Source: Streptomyces sp. NBC_00344 (GTDB taxonomy: Bacteria; Actinomycetota; Actinomycetes; Streptomycetales; Streptomycetaceae). Taken from it: a stretch of 64,000 bases of DNA. A program made the position numbers and the translations under genes. Within the stretch, counting starts at the first letter, position 1. The number at the start of each line of letters is the position of its first letter. The stretch covers positions 3,242,501 to 3,306,500 of the forward strand of contig NZ_CP107996.1 in NCBI RefSeq assembly GCF_036088315.1. Reading direction: 5' to 3'. The notes below the pieces were generated by a model, which had not been told where the DNA came from, searched no databases, and saw only the letters and a list, made by a program, of their open reading frames with translations. Below are positions 24,939 to 33,961 of this stretch, one piece after another.

Positions 24939-26272
24939 CAACCACCCTCGCTCTCTCCCCCGTGCCTGCGGCCGGCGACGATCTGTCGATATGGCCCGGC
25001 TCAACGACGCGGCTCCCACACGGTGCTCTCGCCGTCGGCGGGGTCGACCTGACCGATATCGCCGAGAGCTTCGGCACACCGGCATACGTCCTGGACGAGG
25101 GCGAGGTGCGCGAGCGCTGCCGGACGTACCGGGCCGCCTTTCCTGACGCCGACATCCTCTACGCGGCGAAGGCCTTCCTCTCTCGCGCGATGGTGCGCTG
25201 GATAGCGGCGGAAGGGCTCGGGCTGGACGTCTGCTCGGCCGGAGAGCTCGAACTCGCCGTGACGGCCGGGTTTCCGGCCGATCGGATGGTGCTGCACGGC
25301 AACGCCAAGTCACCTCACGACCTCGAGGCCGCACTGCGGCTGGGAGTAGGGCGGATCGTCATCGACAATCCGCCCGAGATCGCCCGGCTGGCCGCCGCCG
25401 TGGGGCAGGAGGGCAGCCAGAAGGTCATGATCCGTGTGGTGCCAGCAGTTTCCGCAGGCGGGCATTCGAAGATCCGCACCGGAACGGAGGACCAGAAGTT
25501 CGGCCTCTCCCTCACCGACGGACAGGCCCACCACGCGATCGCCGGCGTTCTCGGGCAGCCGCAGCTCGAACTCACCGGCCTGCACTGCCACATCGGGTCG
25601 CAGGTCACCAACGCCAAGCCGTACATCGTGGCCGTGCGACGCATGGTGGGGCTGATGGCCCGGGTGCGGGACACACACGGTGTCGTCCTGTCCGAGCTGG
25701 ATATGGGTGGCGGTCACGGCATCGCCTACCGGCCCGGAGAGGCCGCGTTGGACATCACCGCACTCGCCCGCAGGATGCGCGCCGAGTTGAGCGAGGGCTG
25801 CGCGGCCGCACGACTGCCCGTTCCACGTCTCATCATCGAGCCCGGCCGCGCCGTGGCCGGGCCCGCGGGGGTTGCGCTCTACCGTGTGCTCTCAGTGAAA
25901 CGCACCGGTGAGCGGACGTTCATCGCGGTGGACGGTGGCATGAGCGACAATCCCAGACCCGCACTGTACGGCGTCCGCTACGCGCCCCGGCTGATCGGGC
26001 GCCACTCCACCGCCGAGACCTGCACGGCCACGGTCGTCGGCCGGCACTGCGAGGCAGGCGATATCCTCGCGGCCGACGTCGACCTGCCGGGCGACATCCG
26101 GCCCGGTGACCTGCTCGCCGTACCGGTCGCCGGGGCTTACCAGCTGTCGATGGCCTCCGGCTACAACCTCGTGGGGCGTCCACCGCTGGTGGCCGTGCAC
26201 GACGGCCGGGCCAGGTTGCTCATACGCCGGGAAACGCTGGACGATTACCGCGCCCGCGATGTCGGTCTGTGA
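24932..26272 (+). CDS. lysA: Diaminopimelate decarboxylase-type PLP enzyme
   Basis: A 446-aa fold-type III PLP decarboxylase of the LysA group. The PLP lysine lies in YAAKAFLSRAM (about residue 75), with the GLHCHIGSQ segment, the phosphate-binding MGGGHGI, EPGRAVAG, and the RHCEAGDIL motif whose Cys contacts substrate. The reaction is meso-diaminopimelate to L-lysine and CO2. LysA is essential in most actinomycetes and normally encoded near thrA-hom genes, so this copy next to a stress-protein/Kdp region may be a second, accessory paralogue; substrate could differ. It overlaps the upstream SAV_915-type gene by 7 bp. Confidence 0.85.
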   Translation: MVTTTLALSPVPAAGDDLSIWPGSTTRLPHGALAVGGVDLTDIAESFGTPAYVLDEGEVRERCRTYRAAFPDADILYAAKAFLSRAMVRWIAAEGLGLDVCSAGELELAVTAGFPADRMVLHGNAKSPHDLEAALRLGVGRIVIDNPPEIARLAAAVGQEGSQKVMIRVVPAVSAGGHSKIRTGTEDQKFGLSLTDGQAHHAIAGVLGQPQLELTGLHCHIGSQVTNAKPYIVAVRRMVGLMARVRDTHGVVLSELDMGGGHGIAYRPGEAALDITALARRMRAELSEGCAAARLPVPRLIIEPGRAVAGPAGVALYRVLSVKRTGERTFIAVDGGMSDNPRPALYGVRYAPRLIGRHSTAETCTATVVGRHCEAGDILAADVDLPGDIRPGDLLAVPVAGAYQLSMASGYNLVGRPPLVAVHDGRARLLIRRETLDDYRARDVGL

Positions 26273-26300
26273 GCAGTTCTGACGCCACGAGCTCCACTGG

Positions 26301-27763
26301 TCAGGCGGCATGTACGTGCGGGCGACGCGAGCGGTCGGGTTCGGCCTCGCGCAGTACCTCGCGGGTGACGGGGGCGACCTCACCCTGGCCGAAGAGGAAG
26401 AATCGCAGGAAATTGGCCATCGGGTTGCCTTCGGTCCATTCGAAGTAGATGTGCGGCTGCCGGCCGGTCATGTCGCGCACATGGAGCAGCAGCGCGGCCA
26501 GTGCGTTGGCCACGGTCGAACTCTCGAGCGTGAGGATGCGGTAGCGGCCGTGCAGCACTTCGCCCCGCACGCGCAGTCCGGATTCGAATTCCGACGGGTC
26601 GAGGACGGTGACCTCGACGAAGAGGAGGTCGTCACCGGGCGGGATGTCGTTGTCGTCCCGGATCTGTTCGATCTTCTCGCAGTACTCGGTGGCATCGCGG
26701 CTGTCCGGCTCGTTGGCGATGAACCGGATCGTGCGATTGGCGGTGTCGCGGATGAACCGCTGGGCCGTGTCGTCGAGCTCTACGTCGGTGACGCGCAACT
26801 CGAAGACGCGGGCCAGACGAGAGAGCAGCGAGAGCCCCATGATCCCCGCAATGAAGCAGGCGCCGATCTTCACACCGTCGGGGCGCTCGACGACGTTCAC
26901 AGCACTCGTGTAGACGAACACAGCGGCGATCACGCCGAAAGCGATGGTCCAGCCGCGCTGGCCGGCCCGGCGGGCGGCGATGGTGACGGCAACGGCGGCG
27001 GAAGTGATCAGGACGAGCACGCCGGTTGCGTACGCACCACCCTGAGCGTCGACGCTCGCGTTGAAGATCCACGTCACCAGGAAGGCGACCAGGGTGAAGA
27101 CGATGACCATGGGGCGCACCCCGCGCGCCCAGTGCGGGGCCATGCCGTAGCGGGGGAGATATCGCGGCATCAGGTTGAGCAGGCCGGCCATGGCCGATGC
27201 GCCCGCGAACCACAGGATGAGGATCGTCGAGGTGTCATAGACCGTGCCGAAGGACGAGCCGAGGTACTCGTGCGCGAGATAGGCCAGCGCGCGTCCGTTG
27301 GCCTCGCCGCCCGGCTTGAACGCCTTCTCCGGGATCAGCAGCGTGGTGATGAAGCTACTGGTGATGAGGAAGACGCTCATCAGTGGATTTCCGTGTTCGG
27401 TGGTCAGCGCGGTGGACCACTGTGTGACGACGTGCGGGTGGGTAATCACCTGCCACAGCCCCGTCGCGACAACGACGACGTTCAGTGCCAGATAGGACGC
27501 CACCAGGGCAGCGCCCCGAACAAGGTCAGCACCACCAGCACGATGGTCGCGAGGGGAGACAACAGCCCCGCAGCGAGGGCGGCAATCCCTGGCTGATAGC
27601 CCAGGGTGGAGAAGTAGTCCAGACCGGTCAGGCACATCACCCGCCACCAACGCTGCCCCTCGGGAGAAGCCGGAGCCTGGGAGCCGGTTTGTTTGACCGG
27701 CCGGTCGGTCAAACCTTCCAGCAGCCATGCGCGCAGGCGATGGGTGCGGGCGGGGGTGGCCAT
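26301..27763 (-). pseudogene. APC-family amino-acid permease pseudogene (two internal deletions, frameshift)
   Basis: The 5' part (ATG at 27763) reads [20 protein letters not shown] through [20 protein letters not shown] and stops after [12 protein letters not shown]. Homology resumes in another frame at [19 protein letters not shown]. Between FGALP and the YLALNVVVV helix about 100 family residues are missing. A second gap lies between [10 protein letters not shown] and [14 protein letters not shown], where family members carry another helix and loop. The rest, including the C-terminal soluble domain, is well preserved. The family sits beside kdp operons in Streptomyces and imports amino acids or K+-linked solutes; this copy cannot make a full transporter. 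Confidence 0.8.
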
Positions 27764-28279
27764 CGTGGTGCTCCCGTCGTATGGCATGGATCAGGCCATC
27801 GATACGACAGCCGAGCCAGCGTACGCATCCTGATCACCTATGCCCGCGTTCGTGAGAATTCTGATGGCTTCTTAACGCTGCGCAGCCCGTTGGCGTAGTG
27901 AACGTCTCGCGTTGCGTCGGGAGCCGGCAGCCCAGGCACGTACACGGCCGGGGCGCGTGAACAGGTCCGGCTGGGCATGCTGCCGCGGGACTCGTCAACA
28001 CCCTGGAGCGCGGTGAGCCGGTGAGCAGCGCTCTCGGCGGAATACCCACGCCGGGCCCCAGCCCTTCATTCGCCCCGACGGCCCGCACGCGCCGATGCGG
28101 CGGCGGACGGGTTCGGGCGGGTGGGGGATCGGCTCGCGCACATGGATGAGTGGGCCGTAAGGGTTCCATCAAAGACGGACGGATTGCCGTAAGGGAGCCA
28201 TCAACAGTGGTCGAATCCGGCCAGAAAGGCGCTTTCCTCTAATCATCCGTTCAATCCGAACCTCATATAGGAGCTCACG
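27764..28279. other. Long intergenic region upstream of kdp
   Basis: About 515 bp between the permease pseudogene start and the first kdp-operon gene. No gene or RNA was recognised. Near its 3' end lie the direct repeats described separately. Confidence 0.4.
28154..28204 (+). promoter_or_regulatory. Direct repeats, candidate kdp operator
   Basis: Two 19-bp copies (28154-28172 and 28186-28204) of GCCGTAAGGGNNCCATCAA that differ only at the two N positions. Their 32-bp offset equals about three helical turns. The position, 76-126 bp upstream of the first kdp gene, fits binding of an OmpR-type dimer such as KdpE. Confidence 0.5.
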
Positions 28280-28363
28280 ATGGCCGACCTGGCCTTCGTC
28301 GTCACCACGATCGCGGTGTTCGCGCTGGTGGCCCTCGTCGCCAAGGGGGTGACGAAGCTGTGA
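28280..28363 (+). CDS. Tiny membrane peptide at head of kdp operon (27 aa)
   Basis: Encodes [20 protein letters not shown] then AKGVTKL. One hydrophobic helix covers almost the whole peptide, with a basic C-terminus. AGGAG lies six bases before the ATG. It overlaps kdpF by 4 bp (GTGA). I know of similar leader-like peptides upstream of kdpF in Streptomyces but no function; it may stabilise the Kdp complex much as KdpF does. Confidence 0.7.
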   Translation: MADLAFVVTTIAVFALVALVAKGVTKL

Positions 28364-28449
28364 ACGCCGACAACATTGTCGGCCTGATCGTGGCCGTCGC
28401 CCTGCTGGGCTATCTCGTAGTCGCCCTGGTCTTCCCGGAGAGGTTCTGA
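28360..28449 (+). CDS. kdpF: KdpF, small subunit of K+-transporting ATPase
   Basis: A 29-aa one-helix peptide from a [32 protein letters not shown]. The helix and the C-terminal (F/Y)PERF are classic for KdpF, which stabilises the KdpFABC complex in the cytoplasmic membrane. It starts inside the stop of the preceding 27-aa gene and lies 8 bp before kdpA. Confidence 0.9.
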   Translation: MNADNIVGLIVAVALLGYLVVALVFPERF

Positions 28450-28457
28450 GCACTGAT

Positions 28458-30122
28458 ATGAGCCCCGTCCTCGCCGGCGTGCTCCAGTTGCTCGCGCTCA
28501 TAGCGGCACTGGCACTCGCCTACCGTCCCCTCGGCGACTACATGGCCCGGGTCTATTCCTCCGACAAGCATCTGCGCGTCGAGAAGTGGATCTACAGGGG
28601 CATCGGCGCCAACCCGAACACGGAGATGCGCTGGCCCGCTTACCTGCGCGGCGTCCTCGCCTTCTCCGCGGTCAGCGTGCTCTTCCTATACGTCCTGCAG
28701 CGCGTCCAGGGCCACCTGCCCGGCTCGCTCGGATTCTCCTCGATCGACCCGGACCAGGCGTTCAACACCGCCGCTTCCTTCGTGACGAACACCAACTGGC
28801 AGTCCTACTACGGCGAGCAGGCCATGGGCCACGTCGTACAGACCGGCGGGCTGGCGGTGCAGAACTTCGTCTCTGCGGCGGTAGGAATCGCGGTCGCGGT
28901 GGCGCTGGTACGGGGCTTCGCACGCTCGCGCACCGGGGAGCTGGGCAACTTCTGGGCGGACCTGGTGCGCGGCACCATCCGCATCCTGCTGCCGCTCTCC
29001 GTCGTCGCCGCGATCGTCCTGGTTGCCTGTGGCGCCATCCAGAACTTCGCCGGCATCCACGAGGTGGGCCAGTTCATGGGCGGCTCGCAGCAATGGAACG
29101 GCGGCGCGGTCGCCTCGCAAGAGGCCATCAAGGAGGTGGGTACGAACGGCGGTGGCTACTTCAACGCCAACTCCGCCCACCCCTTCGAGAACCCCACGCC
29201 GTTGTCGAACCTCTTCGAGATCTTCCTGCTGCTGGTCATCCCGTTCTCGCTCACCCGCACCTTCGGCCGCATGGTCGGAAGCCTGAAGCAGGGCTACGCG
29301 ATCCTGGCGACCGTGGCCACGATCTGGGTCGGCTTCATCGCTCTGATGTGGTGGACCGAGTTCGCCCACCACGGCCCGGCGTTCGACATTGCCGGTGGTG
29401 CGATGGAGGGCAAGGAGACCCGCTTCGGTGTCGGCGCCTCGTCGATCTTCGCGGTGTCCACGACGTTGACCTCGACGGGTGCTGTGGACTCCTTCCACTC
29501 CTCGTTCACCGGTTTCGGCGGCGGCATCACCATGCTGAGCATGCAGCTCGGCGAGATCGCGCCGGGTGGTACTGGGTCCGGCCTCTACGGCATCCTGATC
29601 ATGGCGATCATCGCGGTGTTCATCGCCGGTCTGATGGTCGGCCGTACACCCGAATACCTGGGCAAAAAGATCGGCACCCGCCAGATCAAGTTCGCGGCCT
29701 GCTACATCCTCATCACCCCGGCGCTGGTGCTCGTCTTCACCGCCGCGGCGATGGCTCTGCCCACTCCGGGCAACTCGATGACCAACAGCGGGTCGCACGG
29801 CTTCTCCGAGATCCTCTACGCGTACACCTCGGGCGCCAACAACAACGGCTCGGCCTTCGCCGGTCTGAACGCGGACACGCAGTGGTTCAACAGCACCATC
29901 GGTATCGCGATGCTGCTCGGCCGCTTCCTGCCGATGGTGTTCGTGCTGGCGCTGGCCGGGTCGCTCGCCGAGCAGAAGCCGGTCCCGGAGACCGCGGGGA
30001 CGCTGCGAACCGATAAGCCGCTGTTCACCGGCCTGCTGGTGGGCGCGATCCTGATCATCACCGGCCTGACCTACTTCCCGGCCCTTGCGCTGGGGCCGCT
30101 GGCCGAGGGGCTGGCGTCATGA
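28458..30122 (+). CDS. kdpA: K+-transporting ATPase subunit A
   Basis: A 554-aa polytopic membrane protein of the KdpA family, the K+-channel-like subunit of the high-affinity Kdp pump. The selectivity-filter-type loops are visible: [51 protein letters not shown] and [15 protein letters not shown]. At least ten hydrophobic helices occur. The length is normal and the gene appears intact. The stop overlaps an ATG of kdpB (ATGA). Function: ATP-driven K+ uptake under K+ limitation or osmotic stress together with B, C and F. Confidence 0.97.
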   Translation: MSPVLAGVLQLLALIAALALAYRPLGDYMARVYSSDKHLRVEKWIYRGIGANPNTEMRWPAYLRGVLAFSAVSVLFLYVLQRVQGHLPGSLGFSSIDPDQAFNTAASFVTNTNWQSYYGEQAMGHVVQTGGLAVQNFVSAAVGIAVAVALVRGFARSRTGELGNFWADLVRGTIRILLPLSVVAAIVLVACGAIQNFAGIHEVGQFMGGSQQWNGGAVASQEAIKEVGTNGGGYFNANSAHPFENPTPLSNLFEIFLLLVIPFSLTRTFGRMVGSLKQGYAILATVATIWVGFIALMWWTEFAHHGPAFDIAGGAMEGKETRFGVGASSIFAVSTTLTSTGAVDSFHSSFTGFGGGITMLSMQLGEIAPGGTGSGLYGILIMAIIAVFIAGLMVGRTPEYLGKKIGTRQIKFAACYILITPALVLVFTAAAMALPTPGNSMTNSGSHGFSEILYAYTSGANNNGSAFAGLNADTQWFNSTIGIAMLLGRFLPMVFVLALAGSLAEQKPVPETAGTLRTDKPLFTGLLVGAILIITGLTYFPALALGPLAEGLAS

Positions 30123-30151
30123 CCACTCGTACAGGGAACCAAGAGGACTCA

Positions 30152-32251
30152 ATGTCCACAGCCACTCCGACGTCGGCGCCGCACAGCGATGTTCCGACCA
30201 GTCACAAGCCCGGCGAAGGACGCGTCGGGGCGGGTCTTTTCGACCCCAGGCAGCTGCTCAGGTCGCTGCCGGACGCCTTCCGCAAGCTCGACCCGCGGGT
30301 GATGGTCAAGTCCCCCGTGATGTTCGTGGTCCTCGTCGGCTCGGTCCTGACGACGATCTTCTCCTTCAAGGACCCCGGCGACTGGTTCGGCTGGGCGATC
30401 AGCGCCTGGCTGTGGCTGACCGTGATCTTCGCCAACCTGGCGGAGGCGGTGGCCGAGGGCCGCGGCAAGGCGCAGGCGGACACGCTCCGCAAGGCCAAGA
30501 CCGACACGGTGGCCCGGCGTCTGGTGGATGGCCGCGAGGAGCAGGTGCCCGGCACCGAGCTGCGCGTGGGCGACCTGGTCGTCTGCGAGGCGGGCGACAT
30601 CATCCCCGGCGACGGTGACGTCGTCGAGGGTGTGGCCTCGGTCGACGAGTCGGCCATCACGGGTGAGTCGGCCCCGGTCATCCGCGAGTCCGGCGGCGAC
30701 CGGTCTGCGGTAACCGGCGGTACCAAGGTCCTTTCCGACCGCATCGTCATCAAGATCACGACGAAGCCGGGCGAGACCTTCATCGACCGCATGATCGCGC
30801 TGGTCGAAGGCGCGGCCCGGCAGAAGACGCCCAACGAGATCGCGCTGAACATCCTGCTGGCCTCGCTGACGATCGTCTTCCTGCTCGCGGTGGCGACGCT
30901 TCCGCCGTTCGCGGACTACGCGGGTACGCATCTGACGATGGTCGTGCTGATCGCGCTGCTCGTCTGCCTGATTCCGACGACGATCGGTGCGCTGCTCTCC
31001 GCGATCGGTATCGCGGGCATGGACCGCCTCGTCCAGCGCAACGTCCTGGCCATGTCCGGCAGGGCAGTTGAGGCAGCCGGCGATGTGTCGACGCTGCTGC
31101 TCGACAAGACCGGCACCATCACGCTCGGAAACCGCCAGGCCTCCGAGTTCGTACCGGTGACCGGCACCACCGAGGCCGAGGTCGCCGACGCCGCCCAGCT
31201 CTCTTCGCTGGCCGACGAGACGCCCGAGGGCCGCTCCATCGTCGTACTGGCGAAGGAGAAGTACGGGCTGCGCGAGCGGCGTCAGGGTGAGCTGAAGGGC
31301 GCCGAGTGGATCGCCTTCACCGCCCAGACCCGCATGTCGGGTGTGGACGTCGACGGACGAAAGGTCCGCAAGGGCGCGGCCGGTTCGGTCATCGCCTGGG
31401 TCCAGGAACAGGGCGGCGAGGTGTCCGAGGATGCCGGGACACTTGCCGACCGGATCTCCGAGGCGGGCGGCACGCCGCTCCTCGTGGCCGTCGAAGACGC
31501 GGAGAGCACCCGCGTCCTGGGCGTCATCCACCTCAAGGACGTCGTCAAGGAGGGCATGCGCGAACGCTTCGACGAGCTGCGCCGCATGGGCATCAAGACT
31601 GTCATGATCACGGGTGACAACCCGCTGACGGCAAGGGCGATCGCGGATGAGGCCGGCGTCGACGACTTCCTCGCGGAGGCGACTCCCGAGGACAAGATGG
31701 CGCTCATCAGGCGTGAGCAGGCGGGCGGCAAGCTCGTCGCGATGACGGGCGACGGCACGAACGACGCCCCCGCGCTCGCACAGGCCGATGTGGGTGTCGC
31801 GATGAACACGGGTACGTCGGCCGCCAAGGAGGCCGGCAACATGGTCGACCTCGACTCGAACCCGACGAAGCTCATCGAGATCGTGGAGATCGGCAAGCAG
31901 CTGCTGATCACCCGGGGCGCGTTGACGACCTTCTCGATCGCCAACGACGTCGCGAAGTACTTCGCGATCATCCCGGCGCTGTTCGCGGCGGTCTACCCGG
32001 GCCTGGACAGGCTGAACATCATGCATCTGTCCTCGCCGGACTCCGCGATCCTGTCCGCGGTCATCTTCAATGCGCTGATCATCATCGCGCTGGTTCCGCT
32101 CGCCCTGCGGGGTGTGCGGTACCGGCCGGTGAGCGCGGACAAGTTGCTCCGCCGCAACCTGGGGATCTACGGCCTGGGCGGGCTCGTCGCCCCGTTCATC
32201 GGCATCAAGATCATCGACCTGATCATCTCCCTCATCCCCGGAATTGGCTGA
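30152..32251 (+). CDS. kdpB: K+-transporting ATPase subunit B (P-type ATPase)
   Basis: A 699-aa P-type ATPase from the ATG at 30152 (AGAGGA upstream); an ATG at 30119 overlapping the kdpA stop would add 11 residues. The phosphorylation motif [10 protein letters not shown] is near residue 318, with the TGES actuator motif ([10 protein letters not shown]), and the hinge [20 protein letters not shown]. The C-terminal helices end in [10 protein letters not shown]. It hydrolyses ATP to drive K+ through KdpA. All key catalytic motifs are intact, so the pump itself looks functional even though its two-component regulator is not. Confidence 0.97.
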   Translation: MSTATPTSAPHSDVPTSHKPGEGRVGAGLFDPRQLLRSLPDAFRKLDPRVMVKSPVMFVVLVGSVLTTIFSFKDPGDWFGWAISAWLWLTVIFANLAEAVAEGRGKAQADTLRKAKTDTVARRLVDGREEQVPGTELRVGDLVVCEAGDIIPGDGDVVEGVASVDESAITGESAPVIRESGGDRSAVTGGTKVLSDRIVIKITTKPGETFIDRMIALVEGAARQKTPNEIALNILLASLTIVFLLAVATLPPFADYAGTHLTMVVLIALLVCLIPTTIGALLSAIGIAGMDRLVQRNVLAMSGRAVEAAGDVSTLLLDKTGTITLGNRQASEFVPVTGTTEAEVADAAQLSSLADETPEGRSIVVLAKEKYGLRERRQGELKGAEWIAFTAQTRMSGVDVDGRKVRKGAAGSVIAWVQEQGGEVSEDAGTLADRISEAGGTPLLVAVEDAESTRVLGVIHLKDVVKEGMRERFDELRRMGIKTVMITGDNPLTARAIADEAGVDDFLAEATPEDKMALIRREQAGGKLVAMTGDGTNDAPALAQADVGVAMNTGTSAAKEAGNMVDLDSNPTKLIEIVEIGKQLLITRGALTTFSIANDVAKYFAIIPALFAAVYPGLDRLNIMHLSSPDSAILSAVIFNALIIIALVPLALRGVRYRPVSADKLLRRNLGIYGLGGLVAPFIGIKIIDLIISLIPGIG

Positions 32252-32257
32252 TCGGCT

Positions 32258-32959
32258 ATGAACAACTCGGTTACGAACACCGCCCGGTTGCTGTGGGCGG
32301 GCCTGCGCGCCCTCCTCCTGCTCACCGTGGTGACGGGCATCCTCTACCCGCTCGCCGTCACCGGTGTCGCCCAGGGGCTGTTCCACGACAAGGCGAACGG
32401 TTCGGAGATCAAGTCCAACGGCAAGGTCGTCGGGTCCTCGCTGATCGGTCAGTCCTACAACCTGCCGCTGAAGAAGGGCCAGGAGACGCCGGAGCCCGAC
32501 CTCAAGTGGTTCCAGCCACGCCCGTCCAACGGCCTCGGCACCAACAGTGTCAACACCCAGTACAAGCTGATCCTGTCCGGCGCCACGAACCGCTCGGGCG
32601 ACAACGGCGCGGTGAACGGCCGCTGCCCGAAGCACGCCGGGGAAGACACCCTCTGTGCCTGGGTGGTCGCCGCCAAGGCCGCGGTCGTCAAGGACAACTC
32701 GGTGAACGGTTACACCGTCCAGGACGTGCCCGCCGACGCGGTCACCTCCTCGGGCTCCGGCCTGGACCCGGACATCTCCCCGGAGTACGCCGGCATCCAG
32801 GTGCACCGCGTCGCGGAGAAGAACGGCCTGCCCGCCGCCCAGGTGCAGAAGCTCGTCGACGAGCACAGCGACGGCCGCACCATCGGCTTCATCGGCGAGC
32901 CCCGCGTGAACGTCCTCGAACTCAACATCGCGCTCAGGGAACTCGTGGCGGACAGCTGA
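32258..32959 (+). CDS. kdpC: K+-transporting ATPase subunit C
   Basis: A 233-aa protein with one N-terminal membrane helix (ALLLLTVVTGILYPLAVTGV, about residues 18-38) and an extracytoplasmic domain carrying GSSLIGQSYN, KWFQPRPS and a C-terminal SGSGLDPDISPEYAGIQVHR-VAEKNGL segment typical of KdpC. KdpC couples KdpA to KdpB. It is somewhat longer than enteric KdpC, as in other actinomycetes. An inverted repeat starts about 20 bp after its stop. Confidence 0.95.
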   Translation: MNNSVTNTARLLWAGLRALLLLTVVTGILYPLAVTGVAQGLFHDKANGSEIKSNGKVVGSSLIGQSYNLPLKKGQETPEPDLKWFQPRPSNGLGTNSVNTQYKLILSGATNRSGDNGAVNGRCPKHAGEDTLCAWVVAAKAAVVKDNSVNGYTVQDVPADAVTSSGSGLDPDISPEYAGIQVHRVAEKNGLPAAQVQKLVDEHSDGRTIGFIGEPRVNVLELNIALRELVADS

Positions 32960-32977
32960 TGGTCTTACGTGCACCAC

Positions 32978-33023
32978 GCGGGAGTTGGCGGCCGGAGCGA
33001 CACCCGGTTTCGTCAACTCCCGC
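32978..33023 (+). terminator. Inverted repeat after kdpC
   Basis: Perfect 10-bp arms (GCGGGAGTTG / CAACTCCCGC) with a 26-nt loop, just downstream of kdpC. No T-run. It may end the kdpFABC transcript or mark a rearrangement boundary. Confidence 0.4.
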
Positions 33024-33082
33024 TGTCGCTGTACCGGTTCCACAGGACCGGGCCTCCACGGCATGAGGGGAGGCGCGCACCG

Positions 33083-33140
33083 ATGACCCCGGTTACTGGT
33101 GGTGGAGGTCGACCCTCAGCTTGTCCGCGCCTCGTCCTGG
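33083..33140 (+). pseudogene. kdpE 5' fragment
   Basis: An ATG at 33083 with GAGGGGAGG upstream starts MT; if one C of the following CCCC run is removed, the frame reads MTRLLVVEVDPQLVRA, the N-terminus of a KdpE-type response regulator. Homology ends after about 16 codons, at the joint to the kdpD fragment. The one-base insertion and truncation mean no regulator is made. Confidence 0.65.
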
Positions 33141-33145
33141 GGCTC

Positions 33146-33570
33146 ACGCGAGTGGAGCTGGACATCCCGGAGACCCTGCCGATGGTCGCCGTCGACCCCG
33201 GGCTGCTGGAGCGGTCCGTGGCCAACCGGGTCGAGAACGCGTTCAAGTACAGTCCGCCCGGCGAGGCGGTCCTGGTGGCCGCCAGCGCCATCGCCGACCG
33301 CGTGGAGGTCCGGGTGGTCGACCGCGGCCCGGGGGTGCCCGACGAGGCCAAGGACCGTATTTTCGAGCCGTTCCAGCGGTACGGGGACACGCCGCGCGGG
33401 GCGGGGGTGGGTCTGGGCCTGGCGGTGGCGCGGGCTTCGCCGAGGCGATCGGTGGCACTCTCGACGCCGAGGACACCCCAGGCGGCGGACTCACCATGGT
33501 GCTCAGCCTCCCGGCCGCGTTCGGCCGCCGGCCACCCCACGCCGGCCATCCGCCGACCGCCACCTCCTAG
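33146..33570 (+). pseudogene. kdpD 3' fragment (frameshifted)
   Basis: This stretch encodes the last part of a KdpD-type sensor kinase: RVELDIPETLPMVAVDPGLL, the N-box-like VENAFKYSPPGEAVL, the G1 box RGPGVPDEAKDRIFEPFQRY and G2 box GAGVGLGLAVAR. A missing G near 33431 breaks the frame just after LAVAR; one base added restores GFAEAIGGTLDAEDTPGGG and TMVLSLPAAFG. The N-terminal KdpD and USP domains, membrane part and phosphoacceptor His are absent. It follows the kdpE 5' fragment in reverse of the usual D-then-E order. Confidence 0.8.
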
Positions 33571-33961
33571 AGGCATCAACGTCGGGTCGCATGGCCGCCT
33601 TCAGGAATCGACTCCGCCGGCTTCCATGGATGAGAGGTCCGGCGCGGTTCACGCTGACCGCCTGCCCAGCAGCTGGCGGCAGCGTTCGCGGCGAACGATT
33701 CGAGCGCGTCCGGCACCCGACCGGGAAACGACGGGACTGAGAAGCACCCGCACCGTGTCCCTGTCGCCTCCCGCACAGCACCGCCGCTCCGGCACAAGGG
33801 CTACCGGGCCGTACATCCCACTGACTATCCCGGGCCTCCCCCGTGGCACCCAGGTATGACCCATGACGAGCACGGAGGCGGATTCGTGGAACCCCTCCGT
33901 CCTCATACCGTCTTGATCGGGGACAGCAGGAGCGAAGACGGTCCGTACGACAGGCGCAACA
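33571..33961. other. Intergenic region without recognised gene
   Basis: About 390 bp between the kdpD fragment and the TPR gene. Open frames exist on both strands but none resembles a known family; it may hold further decayed regulatory-gene DNA and the promoter for the TPR/polyprenyl synthase pair. Confidence 0.35.

Noticed and set aside
30149..33064. 971-codon minus-strand frame
   Set aside because: Antisense to kdpB-kdpC, rich in Asp/Arg/His/Gln as expected of a shadow frame.
22925..33600. Integrated element with att duplication of tRNA-Gly
   Set aside because: No second copy of the tRNA 3' end and no recombinase was found in the window; left only as a weak hypothesis.
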